Positions 20,587 to 27,319 of a stretch of 27,384 bases of DNA are shown here, in pieces; position 1 is the first letter of the stretch; every line of letters begins with the position of its first letter. The stretch comes from a virus. Location: positions 1 through 27,384 of IMG/VR virus record IMGVR_UViG_3300042567_000517; one strand, 5' to 3'. The translations under genes were made by a program, and so were the position numbers. The notes under the pieces were generated by a model. The model was given only the letters and a program-made list of their open reading frames with translations. It did not search any database and was not told the DNA's origin.

Positions 20587-21084
20587 ATGGCAACTACCGA
20601 TGCGACGGTTCAGTTTGATGTTGCATTCATCAATGAACTGGTCCAACATCTCCCATCCCATCTAATCTCAGATCCCAAGCAGGTTGATACCATCAAGTAT
20701 CTTGCCAAGCATGGACTGCTGCAACGTGATCGATTCTATGAGTTCGCTCTTGCGGAGAACTCTAAGGGCAAGTATGCAATGTGCTCTGAAGAAAAACGTG
20801 ACTTCAATGATGATTCTGATGCGAAGTCAGTGACTGTGAACTATCGTGAATCGAATGGTAGTGGTGGTAAGGTATTAGTCACTGGTATTGGCAATAAGAT
20901 CGGTGCTCTGCGTGTAATGGCATATGACCCTGCGCAGGAAAACTTCCACTATTATTTTATCTTTGACTATGAATCAGTCCGTGACTATGGTCGGATTGAA
21001 TTCCCAGTCGGTGGCAATAGCAAGTATAACAATGGTGAATGTGGGTTCGAGCTGAGCACATTCAATGAACTGGCGGAGATGTAA
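20587..21084 (+). CDS. Conserved phage protein, unknown
   Basis: A 165-residue protein, ATG 20587 behind AAAGGA. SEEKRDFNDDSDAKSVTVNY...VTGIGNKIGALRVMAYDPAQENFHYYFIF (in short blocks) suggests a beta-rich fold. An Asp/Lys-containing core (DDSDAKSVTV) recalls restriction-endonuclease-like folds, but no catalytic set is clear. It heads a short operon under P5. Confidence 0.82.
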   Translation: MATTDATVQFDVAFINELVQHLPSHLISDPKQVDTIKYLAKHGLLQRDRFYEFALAENSKGKYAMCSEEKRDFNDDSDAKSVTVNYRESNGSGGKVLVTGIGNKIGALRVMAYDPAQENFHYYFIFDYESVRDYGRIEFPVGGNSKYNNGECGFELSTFNELAEM

Positions 21085-21085
21085 A

Positions 21086-21238
21086 ATGAGTGATTTATCT
21101 AAATTAGCAGGACGTATACGAGCGCAACTTGCGAAGGAATATCCTAGTACACATGAGGCATATGAGCGTGAATATGCATTGGAACATCTGACTGTCAAGC
21201 AACTGCTGGAAATGCTGGAGGAAATGGGAGATGAGTGA
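21086..21238 (+). CDS. Small phage protein, unknown
   Basis: A 50-residue helical protein (SDLSKLAGRIRAQLAKEY ... VKQLLEMLEEMGDE), one base after the previous stop, and overlapping the next start by 8 bp. Leucine-rich tail may form a coiled coil. Confidence 0.72.
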   Translation: MSDLSKLAGRIRAQLAKEYPSTHEAYEREYALEHLTVKQLLEMLEEMGDE

Positions 21239-21434
21239 TGCACCATATCTCGGTCGAACACTGGAGGATGCACTGAATCGTGCTGATCAAGACAAGATCG
21301 ACCTACCACAAGTAGCACAGGTATATCCCTCTGATTATGATAGAATCATCCTTGCTGAGTATATTCGTATCCTTGAAGCAGTCTGTGGTCCATATCTAAA
21401 ACTGGGCAATGCTGGGTATCCTGTGGAAAACTAA
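21231..21434 (+). CDS. Small phage protein, unknown
   Basis: A 67-residue acidic protein starting MSDAPYLGRTLEDALN, with YDRIILAEYIRILEAVCGPY. GGAGG lies upstream within the preceding gene. No recognised family. Confidence 0.78.
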   Translation: MSDAPYLGRTLEDALNRADQDKIDLPQVAQVYPSDYDRIILAEYIRILEAVCGPYLKLGNAGYPVEN

Positions 21435-21465
21435 TAAAAAAATGAATAATTTGAGGAATAACAGT

Positions 21466-21561
21466 ATGATTAAAGATATAATAGAAAACATCAAAACATA
21501 TGGTCCACTGGAATGGAGTATAATAGCAGCAATCCTTGTTGTATTGGTTATCCTAGTATGA
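21466..21561 (+). CDS. 31-residue single-pass membrane microprotein
   Basis: MIKDIIENIKTYGPLEWSII then AAILVVLVILV. GAGGAA lies 7 bp upstream; the stop overlaps the next start (ATGATA). A short hydrophilic head and one membrane helix. Function unknown. Confidence 0.62.
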   Translation: MIKDIIENIKTYGPLEWSIIAAILVVLVILV

Positions 21562-21698
21562 TATGGACTGTAATTGGTGTAATACTATTGGTAATAAATG
21601 CTACTGCTATAATGATGGGTATAAAGTATAATAGTATAGGTAAAGGAACACTAATGCATGCATTCGCTGCTGGTGTGATATTGATGTCTATATTATGA
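21558..21698 (+). CDS. 46-residue membrane protein
   Basis: MIWTVIGVILLVINATAIMM and HAFAAGVILMSIL are two hydrophobic segments joined by KYNSIGKGTLM. Coupled by overlap to the 31-residue microprotein, forming a pair of membrane microproteins. Confidence 0.65.
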   Translation: MIWTVIGVILLVINATAIMMGIKYNSIGKGTLMHAFAAGVILMSIL

Positions 21699-21890
21699 AT
21701 GAAATGTGAATGTTAGTACTTTTCACTAACATTTAGTACTTTAAACGGACTTGGACTGTTCTTGAATTAGGATATTGTTTAGAGACCTGTAGGGGTCTGT
21801 GGATACTGGTATTAATGCGCTTGGAAAAAAATTTCACTCACACACGCCGCAGAGATTTAAAAAATCAATCACACAGCAGCGACTTTTCCC
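21699..21890. other. Gene-free stretch with hairpin and direct repeat
   Basis: No supported gene. AATGTTAG (21709-21716) pairs with CTAACATT (21726-21733), and the 10-mer TTAGTACTTT occurs twice nearby (21713 and 21733). Further on AGACC...GGTCT forms a short hairpin, and a C/A-rich part (CACTCACACACGCC, CACACAGCAGC) leads to P6. The hairpin lacks a T-run, so it is not a clear terminator. Confidence 0.5.
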
Positions 21891-21919
21891 TTGACATTTG
21901 CCAATATATAAGGTATAAT
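21891..21919 (+). promoter_or_regulatory. Promoter P6, consensus -35 and -10, 17-bp spacer
   Basis: TTGACA 21891-21896 and TATAAT 21914-21919, spacer 17 bp; both boxes are perfect consensus. No TTAGGG elements (AAGG before -10). GGAGAA precedes ATG 21956. Confidence 0.9.
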
Positions 21920-21955
21920 GGTTACTTAAATAGTGTAAACAATAGGAGAACTGCT

Positions 21956-22120
21956 ATGCGTGACTACACAATTACTAAGATTCGTCCTGGAACCTACGAA
22001 CTGGATCTATATGTCAATGGGTCTTGGGTTGATACTAGGCGAGGGACCAAGGGTGAGGTTGAGAAGTTTGCCTCTAACTATATCAACAAGCGCATGCCTC
22101 AGCGATTCATCATGTCCTAG
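21956..22120 (+). CDS. Small basic phage protein, unknown
   Basis: A 54-residue protein: MRDYTITKIRPGTYELDLYV then VDTRRGTKGEVEKFASNY. It resembles a small beta-hairpin plus helix DNA-binding or AP2/integrase-N-terminal-like fold (YxLxVNGxW...FxTKxEAexF), which is a weak guess. ATG 21956 is chosen for AGGAG 6 bp upstream; an upstream frame extension to 21815 crosses the promoter. A strong terminator follows. Confidence 0.75.
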   Translation: MRDYTITKIRPGTYELDLYVNGSWVDTRRGTKGEVEKFASNYINKRMPQRFIMS

Positions 22121-22147
22121 GACTTTCCTTTTCTACTAGGGCAAAGA

Positions 22148-22180
22148 AACACCCTCGAAGTAATTCGGGGGTGTTTTTTT
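22148..22180 (+). terminator. Strong Rho-independent terminator
   Basis: AACACCCTCGAA pairs with TTCGGGGGTGTT (12 pairs, one G-U) around GTAA and runs into a T-stretch. It isolates the P6 transcript from the next cassette. Confidence 0.92.
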
Positions 22181-22193
22181 ATGAAAAAAAGGC

Positions 22194-22222
22194 TTGACAA
22201 TTGTTCTGTTTCGAGGTATAAT
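22194..22222 (+). promoter_or_regulatory. Promoter P7, consensus boxes, 17-bp spacer
   Basis: TTGACA 22194-22199 and TATAAT 22217-22222, spacer 17 bp. GGC precedes the -35 box and GAGG the -10 box, a weak form of the TTAGGG signature. AAAAGGAA lies before ATG 22255. Confidence 0.88.
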
Positions 22223-22254
22223 GACTATGTCGTCTATGAAAAGGAATGAAAATT

Positions 22255-22422
22255 ATGACTAATACTGAATCGAATTATGTTTATACCCTTGATGATCTCT
22301 ATAAGATCTTTCAGCAAGAAGAATGGTTTGATGTAAAGGTACAACTTCTCCGCGAGTGGCAGGCGATGAATCTCCCCTACCGCATCAACTGGGATAATTT
22401 AATTTCAAAATATGTAAATTAG
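22255..22422 (+). CDS. Small phage protein, unknown
   Basis: A 55-residue protein (MTNTESNYVYTLDDLYKIFQ ... NLPYRINWDNLISKYVN). AAAAGGAA lies 7 bp or more upstream. It has the size and single-promoter context of an early host-takeover gene. The stop TAG is the TAG of the next promoter's TTAGGGG. Confidence 0.72.
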   Translation: MTNTESNYVYTLDDLYKIFQQEEWFDVKVQLLREWQAMNLPYRINWDNLISKYVN

Positions 22423-22426
22423 GGGC

Positions 22427-22455
22427 TTGCTATTTTCCGAGAAATAGGGTATATT
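22427..22455 (+). promoter_or_regulatory. Promoter P8 (TTAGGGG-type, weak -35, 17-bp spacer)
   Basis: TTGCTA 22427-22432 and TATATT 22450-22455, spacer 17 bp, TTAGGGG upstream and TAGGG before the -10; a second TATAAT at 22458. Confidence 0.8.
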
Positions 22456-22481
22456 GGTATAATAGAAAAAGGAAATGAATT

Positions 22482-22760
22482 ATGACTAATTTTACAAAAA
22501 CCAATTTGATCTCTAGCGGTGATTCGGTGTTCTACCGTGCGCCTAATGATGAATCTGCTCCTAAGTTCGTCGCTCGGTTTAAACATCGTGGTCCTGTGAC
22601 TAAGGCGAAGTTCCTGAAAACTCTTCGTAAAAACTATACCGTTGAGTCCTACTTCGCTAAAATGACCGCTGGTGTTCCGCCGCTGCGTGTGCTGATGAAT
22701 GATGGTCTGCTGGTGTTCGGTGATGATGGTAAGTTCGTTCTTGATGGGAAGGTAATATAA
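22482..22760 (+). CDS. Small phage protein, unknown
   Basis: A 92-residue basic protein (MTNFTKTNLISSGDSVFYRA ... VTKAKFLKTLRKNYTVESYF). AAAAGGAAA precedes ATG 22482. G/C-rich codon choice (CGT, CTG, GGT). No recognised family. TAATG couples it to the next gene. Confidence 0.8.
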   Translation: MTNFTKTNLISSGDSVFYRAPNDESAPKFVARFKHRGPVTKAKFLKTLRKNYTVESYFAKMTAGVPPLRVLMNDGLLVFGDDGKFVLDGKVI

Positions 22761-22972
22761 TGATGAATGTTGAACAACAAGTCCTTGATGGTCTCGCGAA
22801 GGCACCTGATGCCTTTGACTACATCTATGAGTGTATCTCTGCAACCCATGGGTGGGTGATCCATGATTATGTATCGGCGCTCTATAATGATGTTTCCATC
22901 GACCATCGCCTCCACCCTGATGATGATTTCGAAGATATAATTAATCGTGTCCTTGATGATTTAGGGGCTTGA
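22760..22972 (+). CDS. Small acidic phage protein, unknown
   Basis: A 70-residue acidic, helical protein: VEQQVLDGLAKAPDAFDYIY then a C-terminal DDDFEDIINRVLDDLGA. GGAAGG is 7 bp upstream of ATG 22760. Its last codons and TGA stop (LGA then stop) are spelled by TTAGGGGCTTGA of promoter P9. Confidence 0.8.
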   Translation: MMNVEQQVLDGLAKAPDAFDYIYECISATHGWVIHDYVSALYNDVSIDHRLHPDDDFEDIINRVLDDLGA

Positions 22973-22997
22973 CTTTATTGTAAAAGTAGGGTATAGT
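22969..22997 (+). promoter_or_regulatory. Promoter P9 (TTTAGGGG-type, 17-bp spacer)
   Basis: TTGACT 22969-22974 and TATAGT 22992-22997, spacer 17 bp; TTTAGGGG upstream, GTAGGG before the -10, second TATAAT at 23003. The preceding gene's stop lies in the -35 box. Confidence 0.88.
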
Positions 22998-23027
22998 GGA
23001 GTTATAATGATGAGAAAAGGAAATATT

Positions 23028-23276
23028 ATGAAAACATTCACTACTCCCCAGTTGGTTGAACAACTGATGTCTAATCTCCGTACCCTTGCTGGTACTGCTG
23101 ATAAGAATGCCTACCTCGCTGGTTATCTCTCGGCATGCCTTGCTGACATCGCTGAGAAGGGTGTTGATGAGTTGATTGCTATTGTTGACTACACCAACCA
23201 GCGTATTGAAGCTGATGAATACAATAAACGTGCTGATGCTCGTCGTCAAGCATGGGCTGATAAGGAGTTTGCATAA
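23028..23276 (+). CDS. Small helical phage protein, unknown
   Basis: An 82-residue helical protein: MKTFTTPQLVEQLMSNLRTL...YLAGYLSACLADIAEKGVDE. ATG 23028 follows AAAAGGAAA; the earlier in-frame ATG 23007 is too close to the promoter. TAATG couples it to the next gene. No known function. Confidence 0.8.
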   Translation: MKTFTTPQLVEQLMSNLRTLAGTADKNAYLAGYLSACLADIAEKGVDELIAIVDYTNQRIEADEYNKRADARRQAWADKEFA

Positions 23277-23506
23277 TGGATATGATCGGTTTTGATAATG
23301 AATTCATGAGTGATCCATGCACCCACTCAAAGATCCTTCTCCCTATTCCTGAGAATGTTCGTGATGTTCCCTGTGGTGGATGTGCTCGTGAGAATGAATG
23401 TGCTGCTCGTATGACTGAGTGTGTCGCCTTTCGGGTATGGTCTGCCACTGGTGACTTCCTTGATGAGGATGTCTCTCGATTGATGCGTGTCCCTCGATGG
23501 GTTTGA
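23276..23506 (+). CDS. Small cysteine-rich (probable zinc) phage protein
   Basis: A 76-residue protein (second ATG at 23282 possible). VPCGGCARENECAARMTECVAFRVW is one of the recurrent phage patterns CxxC...C...ECxAFRxW, which suggests a zinc or iron-sulphur knuckle with Cys from PCGGC, NEC and TEC. The end DxDVSRLMRVPRW also fits that family. Function unknown. Confidence 0.8.
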   Translation: MDMIGFDNEFMSDPCTHSKILLPIPENVRDVPCGGCARENECAARMTECVAFRVWSATGDFLDEDVSRLMRVPRWV

Positions 23507-23660
23507 TTGCCGTGTTGCGAGTAGTTGTACCTCTATAGGATCTGAGCTATGGTTTTGTAAATCGGGTCCCCCTCCCCCATCTCGGGTTTAACGCTGACTT
23601 GCTTTAACATCGTTCGACATACCTTCACACATACCCCTACACAGGGAAAGGATTCCAAAA
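23507..23660. other. Gene-free stretch with C-runs
   Basis: A 154-bp gap with no supported gene or promoter. It is unusual for the region in holding CCCCCTCCCCC, flanked by the direct repeat TCGGGT on both sides. No -35/-10 pair of the local type is seen; AAAGGATT at its end is the ribosome site of the next gene. Confidence 0.5.
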
Positions 23661-23882
23661 ATGCCAAGAAAAAAAATCGGGGCCGGAAAAATTGAGTCTC
23701 CAGGGGTCGCACAGGATTTGGCAACCTACTATGAGTACTTTACAACTTATGGTATATCTGTGCTGCTCAATCGCTATGAGTGGTCACGAGGTCTGGGACT
23801 CTCTGATAAGAATGTAAAGAAAGCGCAAGCAGCAAGGCATCGTGAGGTTGCCAAGGGGTTTGCCACAACTGAGGAAGCATAA
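23661..23882 (+). CDS. Small basic phage protein, unknown
   Basis: A 73-residue protein starting MPRKKIGAGKIESPGVAQDL with a basic N-terminus and a KNVKKAQAARHREV helix, which could bind nucleic acid. AAAGGA is 8 bp upstream. No promoter is evident close by. Confidence 0.75.
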   Translation: MPRKKIGAGKIESPGVAQDLATYYEYFTTYGISVLLNRYEWSRGLGLSDKNVKKAQAARHREVAKGFATTEEA

Positions 23883-23886
23883 AATT

Positions 23887-24003
23887 ATGTTGTTAATTAT
23901 AGTATTACTGCTCATAGGTCTTACCATATACGGTATCATGACGAATAGAACCACACCTGAGGAGCGGGATGAGATGCTCAGGGATGAAGAAATGTTTCCC
24001 TGA
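23887..24003 (+). CDS. 38-residue membrane microprotein
   Basis: MLLIIVLLLIGLTIYGIMTN then charged EERDEMLRDEEMFP. A single membrane helix with a cytoplasmic-type acidic tail. It starts 4 bp after the previous stop with GAGG upstream. Function unknown. Confidence 0.6.
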   Translation: MLLIIVLLLIGLTIYGIMTNRTTPEERDEMLRDEEMFP

Positions 24004-24017
24004 TGTGATTTAGGGGC

Positions 24018-24046
24018 TTGACATTTATCTCATTTTAGGGTATACT
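24018..24046 (+). promoter_or_regulatory. Promoter P10 (TTTAGGGG-type, 17-bp spacer)
   Basis: TTGACA 24018-24023 and TATACT 24041-24046, spacer 17 bp, TTTAGGG repeats before both boxes and TATAAT at 24052. Confidence 0.88.
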
Positions 24047-24076
24047 GTGTATATAATGATGAAAAGGAAAAAAATT

Positions 24077-24352
24077 ATGCTTCGTTCTACCAATGTCCTC
24101 CGCCACTCGCGCTTCTCGGTTACTCCCTATGACAAAATGTTCAAGGGTTTCCACGTGCTTGAGACTGTTGATGGTGTCACCTCGTCGATTCGCACCTTTC
24201 CTCGCAAGCACCTCGCCATCGCTTATGCGTTGGAACTAGGTAATACTACTATGGTCGAAAAGACCAATATGATGACTGGTAAGAAGTTCCTCGAACGTGA
24301 GAATACTCCTTACTATTGCTCACCTGCCTCTGAATCTTACTGGAGCATGTGA
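24077..24352 (+). CDS. Small basic phage protein, unknown
   Basis: A 91-residue protein (MLRSTNVLRHSRFSVTPYDK ... FPRKHLAIAYALELGNTTMV). ATG 24077 lies 6 bp beyond an AAAAGGAAA site; ATG 24047 in the leader is rejected. G/C-rich codons. The stop overlaps the next start (TGATG). No known family. Confidence 0.8.
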   Translation: MLRSTNVLRHSRFSVTPYDKMFKGFHVLETVDGVTSSIRTFPRKHLAIAYALELGNTTMVEKTNMMTGKKFLERENTPYYCSPASESYWSM

Positions 24353-24486
24353 TGCAGATTCTTTCTATTCTATTAGTGCTATTCCTGCTATACCTTCTGC
24401 TCATTGTCTTTTTTTTGACATGGCGGATTATACTGGTAGGGTTGGTGATATACCTTGTGTGGAAGTTGTGGAAGAAGCGGAAGTAG
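24352..24486 (+). CDS. 44-residue membrane protein
   Basis: MQILSILLVLFLLYLLLIVF and LTWRIILVGLVIYLVWKLW are hydrophobic; the tail KKRK is basic. Coupled to the upstream gene by TGATG and one base before the lyase gene's ATG. Perhaps helps export or anchoring of the lyase, but nothing shows this. Confidence 0.7.
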   Translation: MQILSILLVLFLLYLLLIVFFLTWRIILVGLVIYLVWKLWKKRK

Positions 24487-24487
24487 T

Positions 24488-25369
24488 ATGAAGAAACTTT
24501 CGCTCATTATGTGGATACTGTTGCTCGCTGCCTGTGGCGGTAGTACCAGCAGCACTGCACCTACGGTAATAACAGTGCCACCATTTGCGACTCCGCCTAC
24601 GGCAGTGGTAGTGCCTCCACCTCCACCTGTCGATCTGCTGTCAACACCTAACGGTACTTCCTGCGGAGTAGATCCAGATGTGTTTGGTGTTGCTTTCGAG
24701 ACCGTCAATACGGTTCAATCGCAGTCTCACGGATGCCTCATCGTCAATTCAACTGACAAGCAACCTGTCTTTGACGGATTACGCTCTGCTCGTTTTGAAG
24801 TCCGACAAGAGGATTGTGGCGCCAGCGTCTCTTTCAATGACTGCACGAACGATAGAAGTCGGCACGAAATCAGTGAAAAGGAAGGCAGCAGCACGAGTGG
24901 ACAATTGCTAACGTGGGAAGAAAATATCTACATTCCAACGCAGACACGGTTCCGCCCCAAAGGTAAGAATGCCCTCTTCATTACGCAGATTAATTTTAAG
25001 AATAAAGCAGACTACGGCACTATTGCTTATCTTGAGATAGGTGAGAATGGAGAACTGTTAGTTCGTACGCACAACGAATTTACGTTTGATATAAAAACAC
25101 TGCACGTAATTGCGAACTCATTCCCTGTGGATACTTGGACCAATATAAAGTTTGAAGTTCTCTCAACACCTCAAAGCAATGGGTACATCAGAGTTTATCT
25201 GAACGGTAAACTGGTTGTGGAAGAAAATCGCCCGACACTTCCTACAGCGGAATATTCTAATATGATGAGAGTTGGGATTTATAATGCATTTAAATCTCGT
25301 GCATCCGAGACATATGCCACACAGGTTATTTACTTTGATGGGGTGAAAAAGAATGTTCGGTACAACTAA
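24488..25369 (+). CDS. Lipoprotein with polysaccharide lyase (heparinase I-like) fold
   Basis: A 293-residue protein. MKKLSLIMWILLLAAC ends in a lipobox (Cys16), and a Thr/Pro linker (VVVPPPPPVD) follows, so the mature protein would be lipid-anchored. The rest, from about residue 90, matches the jelly-roll polysaccharide lyase pattern: DRSRHEISEKEG, LTWEENIYIP, ALFITQINF, WTNIKFEV, GYIRVYLNGKLVVEE and MMRVGIYNA. Such enzymes cut alginate, glucuronan or heparin-type polymers. ATG 24488 is 1 bp after the small membrane gene. Activity residues cannot be confirmed by eye. Attachment to the cell rather than the virion is inferred from the lipobox. Confidence 0.85.
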   Translation: MKKLSLIMWILLLAACGGSTSSTAPTVITVPPFATPPTAVVVPPPPPVDLLSTPNGTSCGVDPDVFGVAFETVNTVQSQSHGCLIVNSTDKQPVFDGLRSARFEVRQEDCGASVSFNDCTNDRSRHEISEKEGSSTSGQLLTWEENIYIPTQTRFRPKGKNALFITQINFKNKADYGTIAYLEIGENGELLVRTHNEFTFDIKTLHVIANSFPVDTWTNIKFEVLSTPQSNGYIRVYLNGKLVVEENRPTLPTAEYSNMMRVGIYNAFKSRASETYATQVIYFDGVKKNVRYN

Positions 25370-25378
25370 AATAGGGGC

Positions 25379-25407
25379 TTGACTTTTGTTCGTTTTTAGG
25401 GTATAGT
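25379..25407 (+). promoter_or_regulatory. Promoter P11 (TAGGGG-type, 17-bp spacer)
   Basis: TTGACT 25379-25384 and TATAGT 25402-25407, spacer 17 bp; TAGGGG upstream, TTTAGGG before the -10, second TATAGT at 25413. Confidence 0.88.
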
Positions 25408-25433
25408 GGTACTATAGTTTGAAAGGTTTTATT

Positions 25434-25901
25434 ATGGATATCACAGTTACAGGTTTGATCGGTCGTCGCGCTGATAAGCAGAAATTGATAGAGGCAGCGG
25501 AGTTCTTTGCCGCCCAGTTGATGGACCCACGTATGGTTCGTAATCTCACGTTGGATATCGAAGTCTGGAAGGATCTGGATATCGAGGGCGAATGCGTCGA
25601 TGAGGATGGTACGAAGAACCCTCGCTGGTTCACGATCGGTCTTAAGAACCAAGACATCGAAGAGATGATCAAGGTACTTGGACACGAGATGGTTCATGTC
25701 AAGCAACACGCGAAGAACGAACTCGCGACAGGTCATGCGGTTGCTGCTCGTGGTGGTCTAAAAATCTACAGCAAGTGGATGGGCCAAATCTGGAAACCCA
25801 AGGGTAAGGAAGATGCCTATTTCGATGCTCCTTGGGAGATCGAGGCATATGGTCGCGAAGTTGGTCTTTATCACAAATGGTGTGCGGCAAAAAACTCTTG
25901 A
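25434..25901 (+). CDS. SprT-like zinc metallopeptidase
   Basis: A 155-residue protein with LGHEMVHVKQH (His84-Glu85-x-x-His88, HExxH) and a later PWEIEAYGRE (Glu135 or 137) as possible third ligand, as in the SprT-like proteins of T4-like phages. Roles may be protein cleavage or protein-DNA crosslink repair; unproven. AAAGGTTTT precedes ATG 25434. The TGA stop lies in the -35 box of P12. Confidence 0.85.
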   Translation: MDITVTGLIGRRADKQKLIEAAEFFAAQLMDPRMVRNLTLDIEVWKDLDIEGECVDEDGTKNPRWFTIGLKNQDIEEMIKVLGHEMVHVKQHAKNELATGHAVAARGGLKIYSKWMGQIWKPKGKEDAYFDAPWEIEAYGREVGLYHKWCAAKNS

Positions 25902-25926
25902 CATCTTGTGGAAAATCGAGTATACT
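25898..25926 (+). promoter_or_regulatory. Promoter P12, 17-bp spacer
   Basis: TTGACA 25898-25903 and TATACT 25921-25926, spacer 17 bp, with TCGAG rather than TTAGGG before the -10 and a TATATT at 25929. It reads into the dioxygenase gene after a 46-bp leader. Confidence 0.85.
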
Positions 25927-25978
25927 GGTATATTGAAGACGCCTACATAATAGGGTAAGAAAAAACTTTGGAGATATT

Positions 25979-27319
25979 ATGGTTAAAATTATTGTTGCAG
26001 ATTCTAAATTACAGTGCGAGCATCTGTTAGGACAGTATCTAGATGAGAGTCATTATGATACACTCATTGAGGAAGACACTGACTGCTACATGGAATCATT
26101 ATTTGGCACTGAGAGTCGTGGTAATGAAGATCGCATTGCATTTAAGTTTCGCAAGAACTGGTTCTCTAAAGAAGAACAGGATCAGGCATATGTCGGATTG
26201 CGGGAAGCAGCAACAGAATCGCAGAATCGTGGACAGGCAGCAGGTCCACGTGGCGAGATGCTTGGCGTAGAGGGTCGAGGTGGACGTGATTGGGTAACTG
26301 ATTATGAATTAGAAGTTCTTGACTTCCTCATGGATACTAGCGGTAAACTGATAGATGATGTCACTATCGCTAGTATTCGCGCCAAGTATACGGGTGCGCC
26401 ACGTTCGAGTTCAGATGAAACACGTGGTTCAGTTTGGTTGCGCAGTAAGGTGTGCGAGCAATATCCAGAGTATTTCGGTTGGTTCGATAAGTGGGTCGAT
26501 AGTCTAGACGGTAAGTCGGAAGAAGAAATCGTAAATGCAGCAAAAACTGTCGCCACCAAGTGGGTATCGTCGACCAACTATGCGAAGTCTGTTTTCTCAG
26601 GTGTTGCTGGATGGTATGACCGTTATCCTAGGATTCCTTTTGGTCGTGCTACTACCTATACTCGCGATAACTTTGATAAGTTTAAGTTGTCCTTTCCTTT
26701 TCTACAGTCTCTGGACCGTGGTTTCAAAGAACTACTTCCCTCGCGTTGGAAGAACCAAAAGGAGGCAGCAGAAAAAATCGACTCTAAGTTCGTGGTTCCC
26801 GACACCGTATTCACCACCATCACTGTCAACAAATCTTTCCGAACAGCAGCGCATCGCGACGCTGGTGATTTTGCTGATGGTATCAGCAATCTTTTGGTCG
26901 TTGGTAGTGGTGACTATACTGGCGGTTATCTAATATTCCCTGAGTATCGTATCGCAGTGAATGTTCGTCCAGGTGATCTGTTGCTCGTAAGCAATCACGA
27001 GATTATCCATGGTAACACTGAGATTAAACTGACTCGTCCAGATGCTGAACGTATTTCTTTGGTTTGTTATCTTCGTGAGAACATGCTAGATCTGGGTTCA
27101 TATGAATATGAAACAACTCGTGAGAAATATGTTATTGACCGCAGAATGAACAAAGAACATCATTACTATCGTCCACTCTGGAATGGTGTATCTCCAGGAA
27201 TGTGGGACGAGAAAGAATGGTATGACTATCTAGAAACTAAACTCGGTCGAGAAACAGTTTCTAAATATCATCCGAAAGCATGCACAGAAAGTTCATCGCT
27301 GGAAGAATTGTTCGGATGA
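25979..27319 (+). CDS. JBP/TET-like 2OG-Fe(II) dioxygenase
   Basis: A 446-residue protein. The C-terminal half has FRTAAHRDAGDFADG (His292-x-Asp294), TGGYLIFPEYRIAVNVRPGD, NHEIIHGN (His344) and an Arg near 358: the JBP/TET-type double-stranded beta-helix oxygenase pattern frequent in marine T4-like phages. Family members hydroxylate thymine or 5-methylcytosine in DNA, sometimes before glycosylation. The N-terminal 250 residues are helical and phage-specific. GGAG lies 6 bp before ATG 25979. The stop overlaps the galE-like start (ATGA), linking possible base or glycan modification genes. Confidence 0.85.
   Translation: MVKIIVADSKLQCEHLLGQYLDESHYDTLIEEDTDCYMESLFGTESRGNEDRIAFKFRKNWFSKEEQDQAYVGLREAATESQNRGQAAGPRGEMLGVEGRGGRDWVTDYELEVLDFLMDTSGKLIDDVTIASIRAKYTGAPRSSSDETRGSVWLRSKVCEQYPEYFGWFDKWVDSLDGKSEEEIVNAAKTVATKWVSSTNYAKSVFSGVAGWYDRYPRIPFGRATTYTRDNFDKFKLSFPFLQSLDRGFKELLPSRWKNQKEAAEKIDSKFVVPDTVFTTITVNKSFRTAAHRDAGDFADGISNLLVVGSGDYTGGYLIFPEYRIAVNVRPGDLLLVSNHEIIHGNTEIKLTRPDAERISLVCYLRENMLDLGSYEYETTREKYVIDRRMNKEHHYYRPLWNGVSPGMWDEKEWYDYLETKLGRETVSKYHPKACTESSSLEELFG

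Noticed and set aside
21815-22120. Longer 101-residue version of the gene at 21956
   Set aside because: The extension crosses the perfect P6 promoter and has no ribosome site, so the 54-residue form is preferred.
22419-22844. 141-residue reading frame on the - strand
   Set aside because: It runs opposite promoter P8 and two supported genes; its content (for example Ser/His/Ile-rich) looks like complement of real codons.
23560-23590. G-quadruplex on the - strand
   Set aside because: Only two G5 runs are present; four closely spaced tracts of three are not available.
23545-23600. Remnant tRNA near TTTTGTAAA
   Set aside because: A TGT-like loop can be imagined, but no paired acceptor or T arm is present.
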